From the NCBI RefSeq assembly GCF_003201775.1, contig NZ_QJJZ01000013.1:115923-179922 (forward strand): 64,000 nucleotides of DNA, written 5' to 3'. The notes below the pieces were generated by a model that was not told the origin of the DNA, ran no database searches, and was given only the letters and a program-made list of their open reading frames with translations. This stretch comes from Arenibacter sp. ARW7G5Y1 (GTDB lineage Bacteria > Bacteroidota > Bacteroidia > Flavobacteriales > Flavobacteriaceae). Position 1 is the first letter of the stretch. Every line of letters begins with the position of its first letter. Position numbers and translations under genes: made by a program. Below, piece by piece: positions 17,988-26,065 of the stretch.

Positions 17988-20078
17988 CTAAGCGTTTGTC
18001 AATTCCAATTTCCTAAAAGCTTCCACCTTGGTCAAAAACTCCTCAGCATCATTTAAATAGGCCTTTGCAAAGGACTCTGTTGGTGCATTCCGATTTAATT
18101 GAAGCACCATTTTCTCAAAACCTTGCTCCAATTTAAATTTCCCTGAAGCCACAAACAGCTCATCAAAATCCTTTATAATACTGATATGGGTATTTACCTT
18201 TGTATTTTCGGCCGTTAATAATGCTTTGGCCGTATTTACCATGGACGAATAGGAATGGTAGATACTGGCCGCCCATTTCCCCTCTTCCAAATTCAATTTA
18301 GCAGTTTCAATTTTTTCCTCACTGTCAAACAACAAGGTTGCTATCAAATCTATTACTACCCCGGCGCATTCTCCAATCCCAATAGCTTGTTCATATTTTT
18401 CAGAAGTTCCCCAATCAATAAAATCGGATGCCGTTAGGTTATCCACATCTGACAAAGGCTTTAGAAAATCATAAAAATACATTTGGCCCTTTTCTTCATA
18501 ATATTCTACAAAAGGTTTACCATTGCCGTTGGCATCGTAATCATTTAAAATGAGTCTCAAAGATTCCGGCCCTCTCTTACTAGGTATCTTAATAACCTTA
18601 TCTGCAAAACGGCCATTTCCGTCCCCAAAATTACCTCCTCCCAATAGCACTTGAAGTGCCGGGGCCACCAATTTATCCTTTGTTCTCACGGACATTCCCT
18701 GAAAACCAATATTGGCCATATTATGTTGCCCACAGGCGTTCATACAGCCGCTTATTTTAATAACCACATCCGGGTTATCTATATAATGTGGGTATTCTGC
18801 CTTGATCAGCCTTTCCAATTCCTCTGCTATTCCGGTACTACTGGCAATTCCAAGATTACAGGTATCGGTACCGGGACAAGCGGTGATATCCAAGGCAGTA
18901 TTGTATCCAATTTCGGCAAATCCCAATTTCTCCAACTCCTGATAGAAAAAGGGCACCAACGATTCCTTTACATAAGGAATCAATATATTTTGACGCAGGC
19001 TCAATCTAATTTCGCCGGCTGCATATTTTTCCACCAAATCTGCCAATTGCCTGGCTTTTTCTATATAAAAATCGCCCAATAATACCTTGACCCCAATGGC
19101 AACATATCCCTGTTGTTTTTGAGGAACCAAGTTGGTAGCCTTCCATTTATCAAAGGCCTTTTGGTCTTTGATGGTTACTTCCGGAGCTTCATTCCCGGCA
19201 ATATTCACACTTGGATAGGCATCCGCATCTATTTCGTACGTTTGAACAGGTATAGCCAATTGCTCTTCTTCCAACAATTGCCTAAATCCGTCCAAACCAA
19301 TATCCTTAATTAAAAATTTCATCCTGGCCTTTGCCCTACTTTTTCTTTCCCCATAACGGTCAAAAACACGAACTACACCTTCCATTAACGGTATAATCTT
19401 GTCTGTGGGCAGAAAAGAATAGATAACATCTGCATGTCTGGGCTGTGAGCCCAATCCTCCACCTAAAAGCACTTTAAACCCTCTTACTCCATTTTCTATC
19501 TTGGCAATAAATCCAAGATCGTGCATGTATGATAGACCTGTATCCTCATCCGAGGCTGAAAAGGAAACTTTAAACTTCCTTCCCATCTCCTGACTAATGG
19601 GGTTTCTTAAAAAGTATTGAAACAGGGCATGTGCATAGGGAGAAACATCAAAAGGTTCGTTTATATCTATTCCAGCAGTTTCACTGGCGGTAACGTTCCT
19701 CACCGTATTCCCACAGGCTTCCCTGATCGTAATATCATCCTGTTCCAACTGCGCCCATAATTCCGGGGTACGGTTAATATCCACATAATGGATCTGGATA
19801 TCCTGACGGGTTGTTATATGTAGTCTGCCGGTAGAGTATTCTTCCGATACATCACATATCCTTCTTAACTGCTGGGAGCTAACTTTACCATAGGGTAATT
19901 TTATACGAATCATTTGGACCCCTGGCTGTCGTTGCCCATAAATTCCCCTTGCCAAACGTAGACTACGGAATTTTTCCTCATCCAAATTACCGCCTTGAAA
20001 TTCACGGATCTTAGCTTCCAAGGCTATAATATCCTGTTCTACAATCGGGTTTTCCACTTCTGTTCTAAAAGACCGCAT
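17988..20078 (-). CDS. Siroheme/[4Fe-4S] sulfite reductase with a C-terminal HEPN-like domain
   Basis: A 696-residue protein. The first ~560 residues are a NirA/Sir-type hemoprotein with two ferredoxin-like/siroheme repeats (IRIKLPYGKVSSQQLRRICD; VGIKVLLGDFYIEKARQLAD-like second half). The cluster ligands are CPGTDTC near residues 400-406 and GCMNACGQH near residues 444-448. The context (cysHDN, cobA, ferredoxin reductase) indicates assimilatory sulfite reduction to sulfide rather than nitrite reduction, although the two cannot be told apart by motif alone. Residues of about 585-696 look like a HEPN helical domain (AKLNLEEGKWAASIYHSYS and AKAYLNDAEEFLTKVEAF) without the catalytic R-x4-6-H. 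A 25-bp palindrome lies 47 bases upstream of the start. Confidence 0.92.
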   Translation of the reverse strand: MRSFRTEVENPIVEQDIIALEAKIREFQGGNLDEEKFRSLRLARGIYGQRQPGVQMIRIKLPYGKVSSQQLRRICDVSEEYSTGRLHITTRQDIQIHYVDINRTPELWAQLEQDDITIREACGNTVRNVTASETAGIDINEPFDVSPYAHALFQYFLRNPISQEMGRKFKVSFSASDEDTGLSYMHDLGFIAKIENGVRGFKVLLGGGLGSQPRHADVIYSFLPTDKIIPLMEGVVRVFDRYGERKSRAKARMKFLIKDIGLDGFRQLLEEEQLAIPVQTYEIDADAYPSVNIAGNEAPEVTIKDQKAFDKWKATNLVPQKQQGYVAIGVKVLLGDFYIEKARQLADLVEKYAAGEIRLSLRQNILIPYVKESLVPFFYQELEKLGFAEIGYNTALDITACPGTDTCNLGIASSTGIAEELERLIKAEYPHYIDNPDVVIKISGCMNACGQHNMANIGFQGMSVRTKDKLVAPALQVLLGGGNFGDGNGRFADKVIKIPSKRGPESLRLILNDYDANGNGKPFVEYYEEKGQMYFYDFLKPLSDVDNLTASDFIDWGTSEKYEQAIGIGECAGVVIDLIATLLFDSEEKIETAKLNLEEGKWAASIYHSYSSMVNTAKALLTAENTKVNTHISIIKDFDELFVASGKFKLEQGFEKMVLQLNRNAPTESFAKAYLNDAEEFLTKVEAFRKLELTNA

Positions 20079-20124
20079 GCTACTTTTATTTTATATTCAA
20101 AATAATTAAATTCATTTAAAAGGC

Positions 20125-20149
20125 TTATCCCATAGGGATAATAGATTAA
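20125..20149. promoter_or_regulatory. Operator-like palindrome, copy 3, before the sulfite reductase gene
   Basis: TTATCCCAT-N7-ATAGATTAA matches in arm sequence and spacing the two sites before the cys operon. A perfect 17-bp palindrome, TTATCCC-ATA-GGGATAA, overlaps it (20125-20141). It lies between cysN and the sulfite reductase gene, so it may control an internal promoter. Confidence 0.55.
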
Positions 20150-20188
20150 ACTGACAACAATTCCACACCCTAAGGTACGGAAGACGGT

Positions 20189-21436
20189 TTAGTTTATAAA
20201 CCCAACCCCAGCTGTTGTATTGGATTGATTATCTATTAGGATAAAGGAGCCATTGGTTCTGTGATTCTTGAAGGAATCATAAAAAATTGGCTTGTTCAAT
20301 CTAAAGGTGACCTGTGCTATATCGTTCATGCCCAAAGAAGTGATAGAGGTATCTATACCAGAGTAATCTGGATTAATCTTATGGTGAATGTTCTCAACTT
20401 TTGCCAAAACCTTGTTTACCCCGTGCTGTACTACATATTTGCTTCCCACGGTTAAATTTTGGGAATCCATCCATGAAACCGTAGCTGTAAATTGTTTGTC
20501 TATAGTAGGCAAATCCCCTGCCTTGACCAACATATCCCCCCTGCTTACATTAATCTCGTCTTCCAAGGTAATGGTAACGGAAGAGCGTCTTGTTGCCGTT
20601 TTATACTTTTTGTCGTAGAAATAAATATCCTTAATCTTGGATTTGGTCATTGATGGCAAGACCACGACTTCGTCACCAACACTCAGCTCCCCTCCGTACA
20701 CTTTACCGGCAAATCCCCTAAAATCGTGGAATTCCTCCGTTTTGGGACGTATCACATATTGCACTGGAAATCTTGGGGTACCTACATTATAGATATCCTT
20801 TCTGTCCAATCCTTCAAAATGCTCCAATAAGGTCTGCCCTTTGTACCAAGTCATTTTCTCCGACCTGTTTACCACGTTATCCCCCTTAAGTGCACTAACC
20901 GGAATAAAGGTTATTTTCTGGTCCTGATAATCCCGTTTGCTCATCAATTTCTCAAAATCGGCCTTGATCTCGTTATATCTTTCTTCCGAATAATCAACCA
21001 AGTCCATTTTATTAATGGCTACAATAACATCTTTGATCCTCAATAAATTATTGATAAAAAAGTGTCTATTGGTCTGCTCTATCACTCCTTTTCTTGCATC
21101 GATCAAAATAATAGCTGCTTGGGAGGTAGAAGCACCTGTAACCATGTTACGTGTATATTCCACATGTCCAGGAGTATCCGCTATAATATAACTCTTGTTG
21201 GGCGTAGAGAAGTAGATATGCGCTACATCTATAGTAATTCCTTGTTCCCTTTCCGCCACCAAACCATCGGTAGCCAAAGAGAAATCCAGATAATCATATC
21301 CTTTTTGCTTGCTGGTCTTTTCAATGGCCTCCAACTTATCGTCGGTAAGGGATTTGGTATCATACAGCAATCTCCCTATCAAGGTACTTTTACCGTCATC
21401 TACACTTCCTGCTGTTGCTATTTTTAGTACTTCCAT
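20189..21436 (-). CDS. cysN: Sulfate adenylyltransferase subunit 1 (GTPase)
   Basis: The start is set at MEVLKIATAGSVDDGKSTLI because the GTPase domain opens there; the 19 upstream codons are untypical. The 415 residues have P-loop GSVDDGKST, switch II DTPGHVEYTRNM and NKMD for guanine, followed by two beta-barrel domains as in elongation factor EF-Tu relatives. With CysD it makes adenosine 5'-phosphosulfate from ATP and sulfate, driven by GTP hydrolysis. There is no fused APS kinase (CysC) domain. CysD lies 76 bases upstream of this start on the same strand. Confidence 0.96.
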   Translation of the reverse strand: MEVLKIATAGSVDDGKSTLIGRLLYDTKSLTDDKLEAIEKTSKQKGYDYLDFSLATDGLVAEREQGITIDVAHIYFSTPNKSYIIADTPGHVEYTRNMVTGASTSQAAIILIDARKGVIEQTNRHFFINNLLRIKDVIVAINKMDLVDYSEERYNEIKADFEKLMSKRDYQDQKITFIPVSALKGDNVVNRSEKMTWYKGQTLLEHFEGLDRKDIYNVGTPRFPVQYVIRPKTEEFHDFRGFAGKVYGGELSVGDEVVVLPSMTKSKIKDIYFYDKKYKTATRRSSVTITLEDEINVSRGDMLVKAGDLPTIDKQFTATVSWMDSQNLTVGSKYVVQHGVNKVLAKVENIHHKINPDYSGIDTSITSLGMNDIAQVTFRLNKPIFYDSFKNHRTNGSFILIDNQSNTTAGVGFIN

Positions 21437-21512
21437 TTCTATTGTGTTTTGTATTTGGCATGAGATTCCGTTGACAATTTTCACAAGTGCCAACCCACTT
21501 CAAATGCCGACT

Positions 21513-22430
21513 TTAAAAGTATCCTTGTTGTTTTCTTTTCTCCATGGCAGCTTCGGAGCGCTTATCATCTATTCTAGCTCCCCTTTCCGAAATCTTGGAC
21601 TCCCTAATTTCGCCAACTACCTTTTCAATGGTATCTGCGTGTGACAATACCGCCGAAGTACAACTCATATCCCCAACAGTTCTAAAACGAACCATACGCT
21701 CTTCCACCTTTTCATCTTCAGAGCGAAAAACCACATCATCTTCGGCCGACCATATAAATCCGTCCCTAAGGAATATCTTTCTCTTATGGGCAAAATAAAT
21801 GGACGGTATTTCTATTTCCTCTTTTTGGATATAGCTCCAAACATCCAATTCTGTCCAGTTACTTATTGGAAATACCCGTACGTTCTGTCCCAACTCTATC
21901 TGCCCGTTCAACATATCGAACAACTCTGGACGTTGGTTTTTCTCGTCCCACTGACCAAAATCGTCACGTACCGAAAAGATACGTTCTTTGGCGCGTGCCT
22001 TTTCTTCATCCCTCCTGGCTCCACCGATACAGGCATCAAATTTAAATTCCTCAATGGCATCCAACAAGGTAGTGGTCTGTAACATATTCCTGCTGGAGTA
22101 TTTCCCAGTTTCCTCTACCACTTTTCCCTGATCTATGGAATCCTGAACCTTACGAACAATTAATTCCACCCCCAATTCCTTGACCAACTTATCCCTAAAA
22201 GCTATAGTTTCCGGGAAATTATGCCCCGTATCTATATGCATTAACGGGAAAGGTATCTTAGCCGGAAAAAAGGCCTTTTGTGCCAATCTCACCAAGGTAA
22301 TGGAATCTTTACCTCCCGAAAAAAGCAACACCGGCTTTTCAAACTGCGCCGCAACTTCCCTTAAAATATAAATTGCTTCGTTCTCCAAAGCATTATTGTT
22401 CAATACTTCCAATTCATTAGATCCGCTCAC
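21513..22430 (-). CDS. cysD: Sulfate adenylyltransferase subunit 2
   Basis: The open frame extends to a TTG at 22517, but the family starts about 30 residues before KPVLLFSGGKDS. A GTG at 22430 gives a 305-residue protein starting SGSNELEVLNN and matches CysD (about 302) well; a GTG at 22469 is a second choice. The PP-loop SGGKDSITLVRLA binds ATP. Other family stretches are MHIDTGHNFPETI, GGARRDEEKARAKERIFS and the long C-terminal GARIDDKRSEAAMEKRKQQGYF tail with its arginines, given here in parts: GARIDDKRSE and KRKQQGYF. It forms APS together with CysN. It starts downstream of cysH in the same operon. Confidence 0.95.
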   Translation of the reverse strand: MSGSNELEVLNNNALENEAIYILREVAAQFEKPVLLFSGGKDSITLVRLAQKAFFPAKIPFPLMHIDTGHNFPETIAFRDKLVKELGVELIVRKVQDSIDQGKVVEETGKYSSRNMLQTTTLLDAIEEFKFDACIGGARRDEEKARAKERIFSVRDDFGQWDEKNQRPELFDMLNGQIELGQNVRVFPISNWTELDVWSYIQKEEIEIPSIYFAHKRKIFLRDGFIWSAEDDVVFRSEDEKVEERMVRFRTVGDMSCTSAVLSHADTIEKVVGEIRESKISERGARIDDKRSEAAMEKRKQQGYF

Positions 22431-22534
22431 GTCTACTACTGTTTCCAATTCTGATTCTACAATGCTCACAATAATTCTGTATTTAATTGGCCTTCCTGTA
22501 TTGGAAGCAATCGCCAATTGTTAATATTCCTTTC

Positions 22535-23158
22535 TTAGGTATGCAGTCCACATTCCCGGTTTTCCAATACCTTGGTGGGGTCAAAATATTTATGCTCATT
22601 GGGCAAATTCCTGTCCTTTAGGTAAGCATCCAATTGACTATCATTATAATGATAAAATGGACTCACCTTTAAAACCCCGTCCTTGCTTAAACTTAATATA
22701 TCCAGCGAATCCCTTAGAGCGGTCTGGCCCTGTCTAAGATTCGTAAACCACACATCGGGTTTATGCTCTTCCATAGCCCTTCTAAACGGCTCCAATTTTA
22801 CCTGCTCCGTAAAAAGTTGATGCCTGGGATCATCTATACCGGGGATCCCCATTATAGCATCCCTGTGCGAAGAGGTTTGCTTGGGTACATACAGCTTTAT
22901 ATTTAAATGCAATCTTGCAATTAGCTCTTCGGCATGTTTGTATGTATTGGGCGTATTGTAACCCGTATCGCACCAAATCACAGGTATATAAGGGGAAACA
23001 TCCGTTACGGCATGCAAAATGGCCACCTCATATGGACGGAAATTGGTAGTTACCAATGGTTTCTCGGCAGACTGTATTGCCCAGGAAATTATCTCCTCTG
23101 GCGGAATCCCCTTAAATTGTTGATTTAACTTATGTATCTGTTGCTCTGTGTATGCCAT
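22535..23158 (-). CDS. cysH: Phosphoadenylyl-sulfate reductase (PAPS type)
   Basis: A 207-residue enzyme starting MAYTEQQIHKLNQQ. It has the adenylyl-binding fold of this family (IPVIWCDTGYNTPNTYKHAEEL) and ends in ECGLHT, the flexible tail with the catalytic cysteine. The two Cys pairs that hold the [4Fe-4S] cluster in APS reductases are absent: where CC would be, the sequence reads TNLRQGQTALR. The enzyme should therefore use PAPS and thioredoxin, as E. coli CysH does, and requires an APS kinase that is not in this window. It is the second gene of the operon. Confidence 0.93.
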   Translation of the reverse strand: MAYTEQQIHKLNQQFKGIPPEEIISWAIQSAEKPLVTTNFRPYEVAILHAVTDVSPYIPVIWCDTGYNTPNTYKHAEELIARLHLNIKLYVPKQTSSHRDAIMGIPGIDDPRHQLFTEQVKLEPFRRAMEEHKPDVWFTNLRQGQTALRDSLDILSLSKDGVLKVSPFYHYNDSQLDAYLKDRNLPNEHKYFDPTKVLENRECGLHT

Positions 23159-23195
23159 GATCCTCAATGCTTTAATTTCCTTGAATATTTCCGTT

Positions 23196-23465
23196 CTACT
23201 TCCCCCAACTTATCTTGTTCCAGATTCTTTCATGAAAGAAGTACAACAACATCTTGGTAAACAACTCCACAACTCCAATTGAAAAGGCAACTGACAATGT
23301 ACCGGTAACGATCCAAGAAATAAGAATGGTGTCCAGAGTTCCAATAATTCTCCAACTAATAGATTTGGCAATACTCCTTTTAGGATTTTCGGAGGACTTA
23401 TCCGCCTTATAACTTTTGGTTACAGTATTTGAATTATTATTTGAAATTAATTGTTCGGCAATCAT
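23196..23465 (-). CDS. DUF2061 membrane protein
   Basis: An 89-residue protein whose second half is the DUF2061 region: KSISWRIIGTLDTILISWIV followed by GTLSVAFSIGVVELFTKMLLYFF (two membrane helices) and the end FHERIWNKISWGK. The first 33 residues are polar. DUF2061 genes are often found with sulfate-assimilation genes in Bacteroidota, but no biochemical role is known to me. It is the first gene of the operon, 37 bases before cysH, just downstream of a promoter flanked by two palindromes. Confidence 0.9.
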   Translation of the reverse strand: MIAEQLISNNNSNTVTKSYKADKSSENPKRSIAKSISWRIIGTLDTILISWIVTGTLSVAFSIGVVELFTKMLLYFFHERIWNKISWGK

Positions 23466-23486
23466 ATGACAAAAAACTTAAATTTA

Positions 23487-23511
23487 TTACCCTATCGATT
23501 TAATAGAGTAA
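23487..23511. promoter_or_regulatory. Operator-like palindrome, copy 1, at the start site of the cys operon
   Basis: TTACCCTAT-N7-ATAGAGTAA is a 25-bp dyad with 8 of 9 matching arm positions. It lies between the -7 element (23513-23520) and the first ATG (23465), covering the likely transcription start. That is where a repressor would act. It is shared in form with copies at 23567 and 20125. Confidence 0.65.
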
Positions 23512-23512
23512 G

Positions 23513-23542
23513 CAAAAATAGAAATATTTTGCAAAACACAAT
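23513..23542 (-). promoter_or_regulatory. Promoter of the cys operon (Bacteroidota type)
   Basis: The minus strand has TATTTTTG (complement of 23513-23520), an exact TAnnTTTG, preceded by ATTG after an 18-base spacer (complement of 23539-23542). Transcription should begin within palindrome copy 1, and palindrome copy 2 lies upstream of the -33 element. Confidence 0.65.
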
Positions 23543-23566
23543 AAAAAAATATAGTTAAAATTCAAC

Positions 23567-23591
23567 TTACCCTATAAATTTAGTAGATTAA
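23567..23591. promoter_or_regulatory. Operator-like palindrome, copy 2, upstream of the cys promoter
   Basis: TTACCCTAT-N7-GTAGATTAA has the same arm length and spacing as copy 1, with 7 of 9 symmetric positions. Centres of copies 1 and 2 are 80 bp apart, about 7.6 helical turns. The 23466-23684 gap contains nothing else that I can identify. Confidence 0.6.
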
Positions 23592-23684
23592 CAAAATTTC
23601 CCTTGATTTTTAACGATAATGAACGCCCTTGACCAGAATACGGCAAAAACCACCGAACAAACCTGAAAATACTGTTTAAGGCAC

Positions 23685-24095
23685 CTAAGGTACCAGGTCG
23701 GCAAGTGTATTGTTCCTAAAGACTTCCAGAGTACTGTCCCTGACCTGTAGCATTAATTTATGTACGGAACAGCTGGCCTCATCCGGACAGTCCTCACATT
23801 TTTCGTAGAAGTTTAAACTTACGCAGGGCACCATCGCTATTGGGCCCTCCAAAACCCTCATCACAGTAGTCATTGGAATATCTTTGGGTTCCTTAATTAG
23901 GTAATACCCTCCACCTTTTCCTTTTTTGGAACCAAGAAGTCCCGTTTTTCTCAAAGTGAGAAGAATACTCTCCAGAAATTTTTGGGAAATGTTTTCATGT
24001 TTGGCTATTTCAGATATCTGAACAGGGGTACGCCCCTTTTGAGCCGCCAAGAAGGTTAGTGCCTTTAATCCGTATTTTGTCTTTTTGGAAAGCAT
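23685..24095 (-). CDS. Rrf2-family transcription regulator
   Basis: Start taken at MLSKKTKYGLKALTFLAAQK, the standard Rrf2 opening; the open frame upstream is leader. The 136 residues hold a winged helix (VQISEIAKHENISQKFLESI; LGSKKGKGGGYYL is the wing). A cysteine group near residues 93-110 follows (CVSLNFYEKCEDCPDEASC), so an iron-sulfur cluster as in IscR/RirA is possible. The gene sits between metZ and the cys operon, 94 bases after metZ on the same strand. A role in cysteine/sulfate control, as with CymR, is inferred from place and from the palindromes nearby. Confidence 0.9.
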   Translation of the reverse strand: MLSKKTKYGLKALTFLAAQKGRTPVQISEIAKHENISQKFLESILLTLRKTGLLGSKKGKGGGYYLIKEPKDIPMTTVMRVLEGPIAMVPCVSLNFYEKCEDCPDEASCSVHKLMLQVRDSTLEVFRNNTLADLVP

Positions 24096-24189
24096 GCAGC
24101 GAAGATAAGGAAAATTAACATTCGCTATAAGGCTTGTCCCATTTTTACAAAAACGGGCCAAGCGCTATTTTAAACTTAGTGCGATCCTC

Positions 24190-25359
24190 CTACCCCAGTG
24201 CTTGTTCAATATCCGCTATTATATCATCTATATGCTCCAAGCCTACCGACACCCGAACCATACCATCGGTAATACCCGATGCCAATCTTTCTTCAATGGA
24301 CAACTTACTGTGTGTGGTTGATGCCGGGTGTGTGACTATACTTCTTGAATCCCCTAAATTAGCGGACAAGGACAACATTTTTATACCGTTGAAGAATTTC
24401 TGTCCGGCTTCAACACCCCCTTTTACTTCAAATGCCACTACACAGCCCCCTGCCTTCATCTGTTTCTTGGCCACTTCATATTTAGGATGCGATTTTAAAA
24501 AGGGATATTTTACCCAATTGACCTTGGGGTGGCCTTCTAGGAATTCGGCCAATTTCAGGGCGTTGTCACAATGTTTATCCACCCGTAACGCCAAAGTTTC
24601 CAAGCTTTTGGACAGTACCCATGCATTAAAAGGCGATAGGGACGGACCCGAAATTCTGGAAAAACGATACACCCTATCTATCAAGGCCTTGCTTCCCACA
24701 GTAATACCGGCCAACACCCTGCCCTGTCCGTCCATTAGTTTGGTTCCAGAATGGATGACCAAATCGGCGCCGAATTTAATAGGTTGCTGTAAATAGGGCG
24801 AAGCAAAGCAATTATCTATAATATAAATCAAATTGTGCTTTTTGGCAAAATGGCCCAATTCTTCCAAATCCAAAACATCCACTCCGGGATTGGTAGGAGT
24901 TTCTGCATAGATGATTTTGGTCTTAGGAGTCACCAATGCCTCCAATGTATCCAGTTCATCAATTTTAAAATAACTGGTGGAAACATTCCATTTAGGAAAT
25001 ATCTGCGTAAACAAACTATGGGTAGATCCAAATATACTTCTAGCAGAAATAATATGGTCTCCACTTTCCAACAGGGCCGCAAAGGTAGAAAACACGGCTG
25101 CCATACCGGAGGCAAAGGCAAAACCATCGTCGGCACCTTCCATCTTACAAACCTTTTCAACAAACTCCGAGGAATTGGGATTGCTATACCTGGAATAAAT
25201 ATTGCGTTCCTTTTCTTCTGCAAAGGAAGCGCGCATGTCCTCTGCATCCTCAAAAATAAAACTCGAAGTTAAATACATAGGAGTGGAATGCTCCAAAAAC
25301 TGGGTACGTTCTGTTTGGGTGCGTATCGCTTCCGTTTCAAATTTAAAATTCTTCTTCAT
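24190..25359 (-). CDS. metZ: O-succinyl/O-acetylhomoserine sulfhydrylase-type trans-sulfuration enzyme
   Basis: A 389-residue Cys/Met-metabolism PLP enzyme. PLP lysine is in VIHSGTKLMDGQGRVLAG near residue 206. The N-terminal LEHSTPMYLTSSFIF, YSRYSNPNSSEFVEK and FASGMAAVFSTFAALL are family hallmarks. The length and GQGRVLAG favour the MetZ (O-succinylhomoserine sulfhydrylase) group over MetY, but because the acyltransferase encoded here is MetX-like, O-acetylhomoserine is a realistic substrate; cystathionine gamma-synthase activity is also possible. It is upstream of the Rrf2 gene and downstream of the GIY-YIG element. Confidence 0.88.
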   Translation of the reverse strand: MKKNFKFETEAIRTQTERTQFLEHSTPMYLTSSFIFEDAEDMRASFAEEKERNIYSRYSNPNSSEFVEKVCKMEGADDGFAFASGMAAVFSTFAALLESGDHIISARSIFGSTHSLFTQIFPKWNVSTSYFKIDELDTLEALVTPKTKIIYAETPTNPGVDVLDLEELGHFAKKHNLIYIIDNCFASPYLQQPIKFGADLVIHSGTKLMDGQGRVLAGITVGSKALIDRVYRFSRISGPSLSPFNAWVLSKSLETLALRVDKHCDNALKLAEFLEGHPKVNWVKYPFLKSHPKYEVAKKQMKAGGCVVAFEVKGGVEAGQKFFNGIKMLSLSANLGDSRSIVTHPASTTHSKLSIEERLASGITDGMVRVSVGLEHIDDIIADIEQALG

Positions 25360-25488
25360 TATTTCTAATCTATCTAATTCTTTTGGCCTCCATTAAAATG
25401 GAAGCTTTAGTTACATTATTTGTCTCCGGTTCAAGGGAAAGTGTATTGATGTTCCGGCCCACGGACAATTCCCATTGGGATTACCCCA

Positions 25489-25512
25489 GTGGCTTTTCGG
25501 AGCCGAAGACAC
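25489..25512. repeat. Hairpin-type repeat, degenerate right arm (copy A)
   Basis: GTGGCTTTTCGGAGCCGAAG plus ACAC resembles the right arm GGTGGCTGAGCGGAGCCGAAG of the repeats further on, without a left arm. It lies in the 337-base gap 25360-25696 downstream of the GIY-YIG gene, which holds only copies A-C of this repeat. Confidence 0.5.
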
Positions 25513-25540
25513 ATTCAAATTCTTCCCCTCTCAACCCTAA

Positions 25541-25601
25541 CCGATTTCGACTACGCTCAATCTCCGAATATCAACGGTGGCTGGATTCAACCGATGCCAT
25601 G
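25541..25601. repeat. Hairpin-type repeat, copy B (right arm decayed)
   Basis: The left arm GATTTCGACTACGCTCAATC and the loop CTCCGAATATCAAC are identical to copy D. The right arm begins GGTGGCTG and then decays (GATTCAACCGATGCCA). Confidence 0.6.
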
Positions 25602-25627
25602 TCCAAACATCCTTCTTCTCAACTATG

Positions 25628-25690
25628 CCCGATTTCGACTACGCTCAATCTCCAATCTTTTCCCGGTGGCTGAGCGGAGCCGAAGCCACG
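25628..25690. repeat. Hairpin-type repeat, copy C (complete)
   Basis: Left arm TTCGACTACGCTCA and right arm TGAGCGGAGCCGAA pair over 14 positions with two mismatches, separated by a loop of about 25 bases. It ends 6 bases before the end of the GIY-YIG gene. Confidence 0.75.
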
Positions 25691-25696
25691 AACCAA

Positions 25697-26020
25697 TTAC
25701 TTATTATACTTCTCTTCAACATAATATTTATAATGGGATTCATTTTTACATTCAGCAAGACCATTTAATTTTGCTAAATCCCCATTAATCAATGCCTCCT
25801 TTTTATTACGGCTCCAACCTTGTATTTGCTTTTCGCGATAAAATGCTTTATCAATCCTATCATATTCCTCTATGTACAACAACTTAATTGGAAGCCTCTT
25901 CTTTGTGTGGTTAGACCCCTTGCCATCAGCGTGTTCCTTTAACCTCTTGTCTAAATCCACTGTACTACCACAATAATAACTTCCATCTGAACATTCCAAT
26001 ATATACAGGAAACCTTTCAC
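25697..26020 (-). CDS. GIY-YIG domain nuclease, small stand-alone type
   Basis: A 107-residue protein with the complete GIY-YIG fold. GFLYILECSDGSYYCGSTVD holds the LYI and YCG versions of the two name motifs. The catalytic Arg is in LDKRLKEH, and the late Glu is in YREKQIQGWSRNKKEAL. It belongs to the short UPF0213-like group common in Bacteroidota. It is tightly framed by repeat copies C (6 bases beyond its stop) and D (45 bases before its start), interrupts the metY-fusion-metZ order, and so looks like an inserted unit. DNA cutting activity is inferred from the fold. Confidence 0.92.
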   Translation of the reverse strand: MKGFLYILECSDGSYYCGSTVDLDKRLKEHADGKGSNHTKKRLPIKLLYIEEYDRIDKAFYREKQIQGWSRNKKEALINGDLAKLNGLAECKNESHYKYYVEEKYNK

Positions 26021-26065
26021 ACTTTAAATAAAATTAAAACCATTTTATCTCAAATACCCATAATC

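Noticed and set aside
24134..24796. Plus-strand open frame (220 codons) across the start of the Rrf2 gene and metZ
   Set aside because: Antisense to metZ with its PLP motifs; low-complexity Ser/Thr/Pro composition and no domain.
25697..26020. GIY-YIG gene as a homing endonuclease inside an intron or intein
   Set aside because: No gene is interrupted: the neighbours on both sides are complete, so it is an intergenic insertion.
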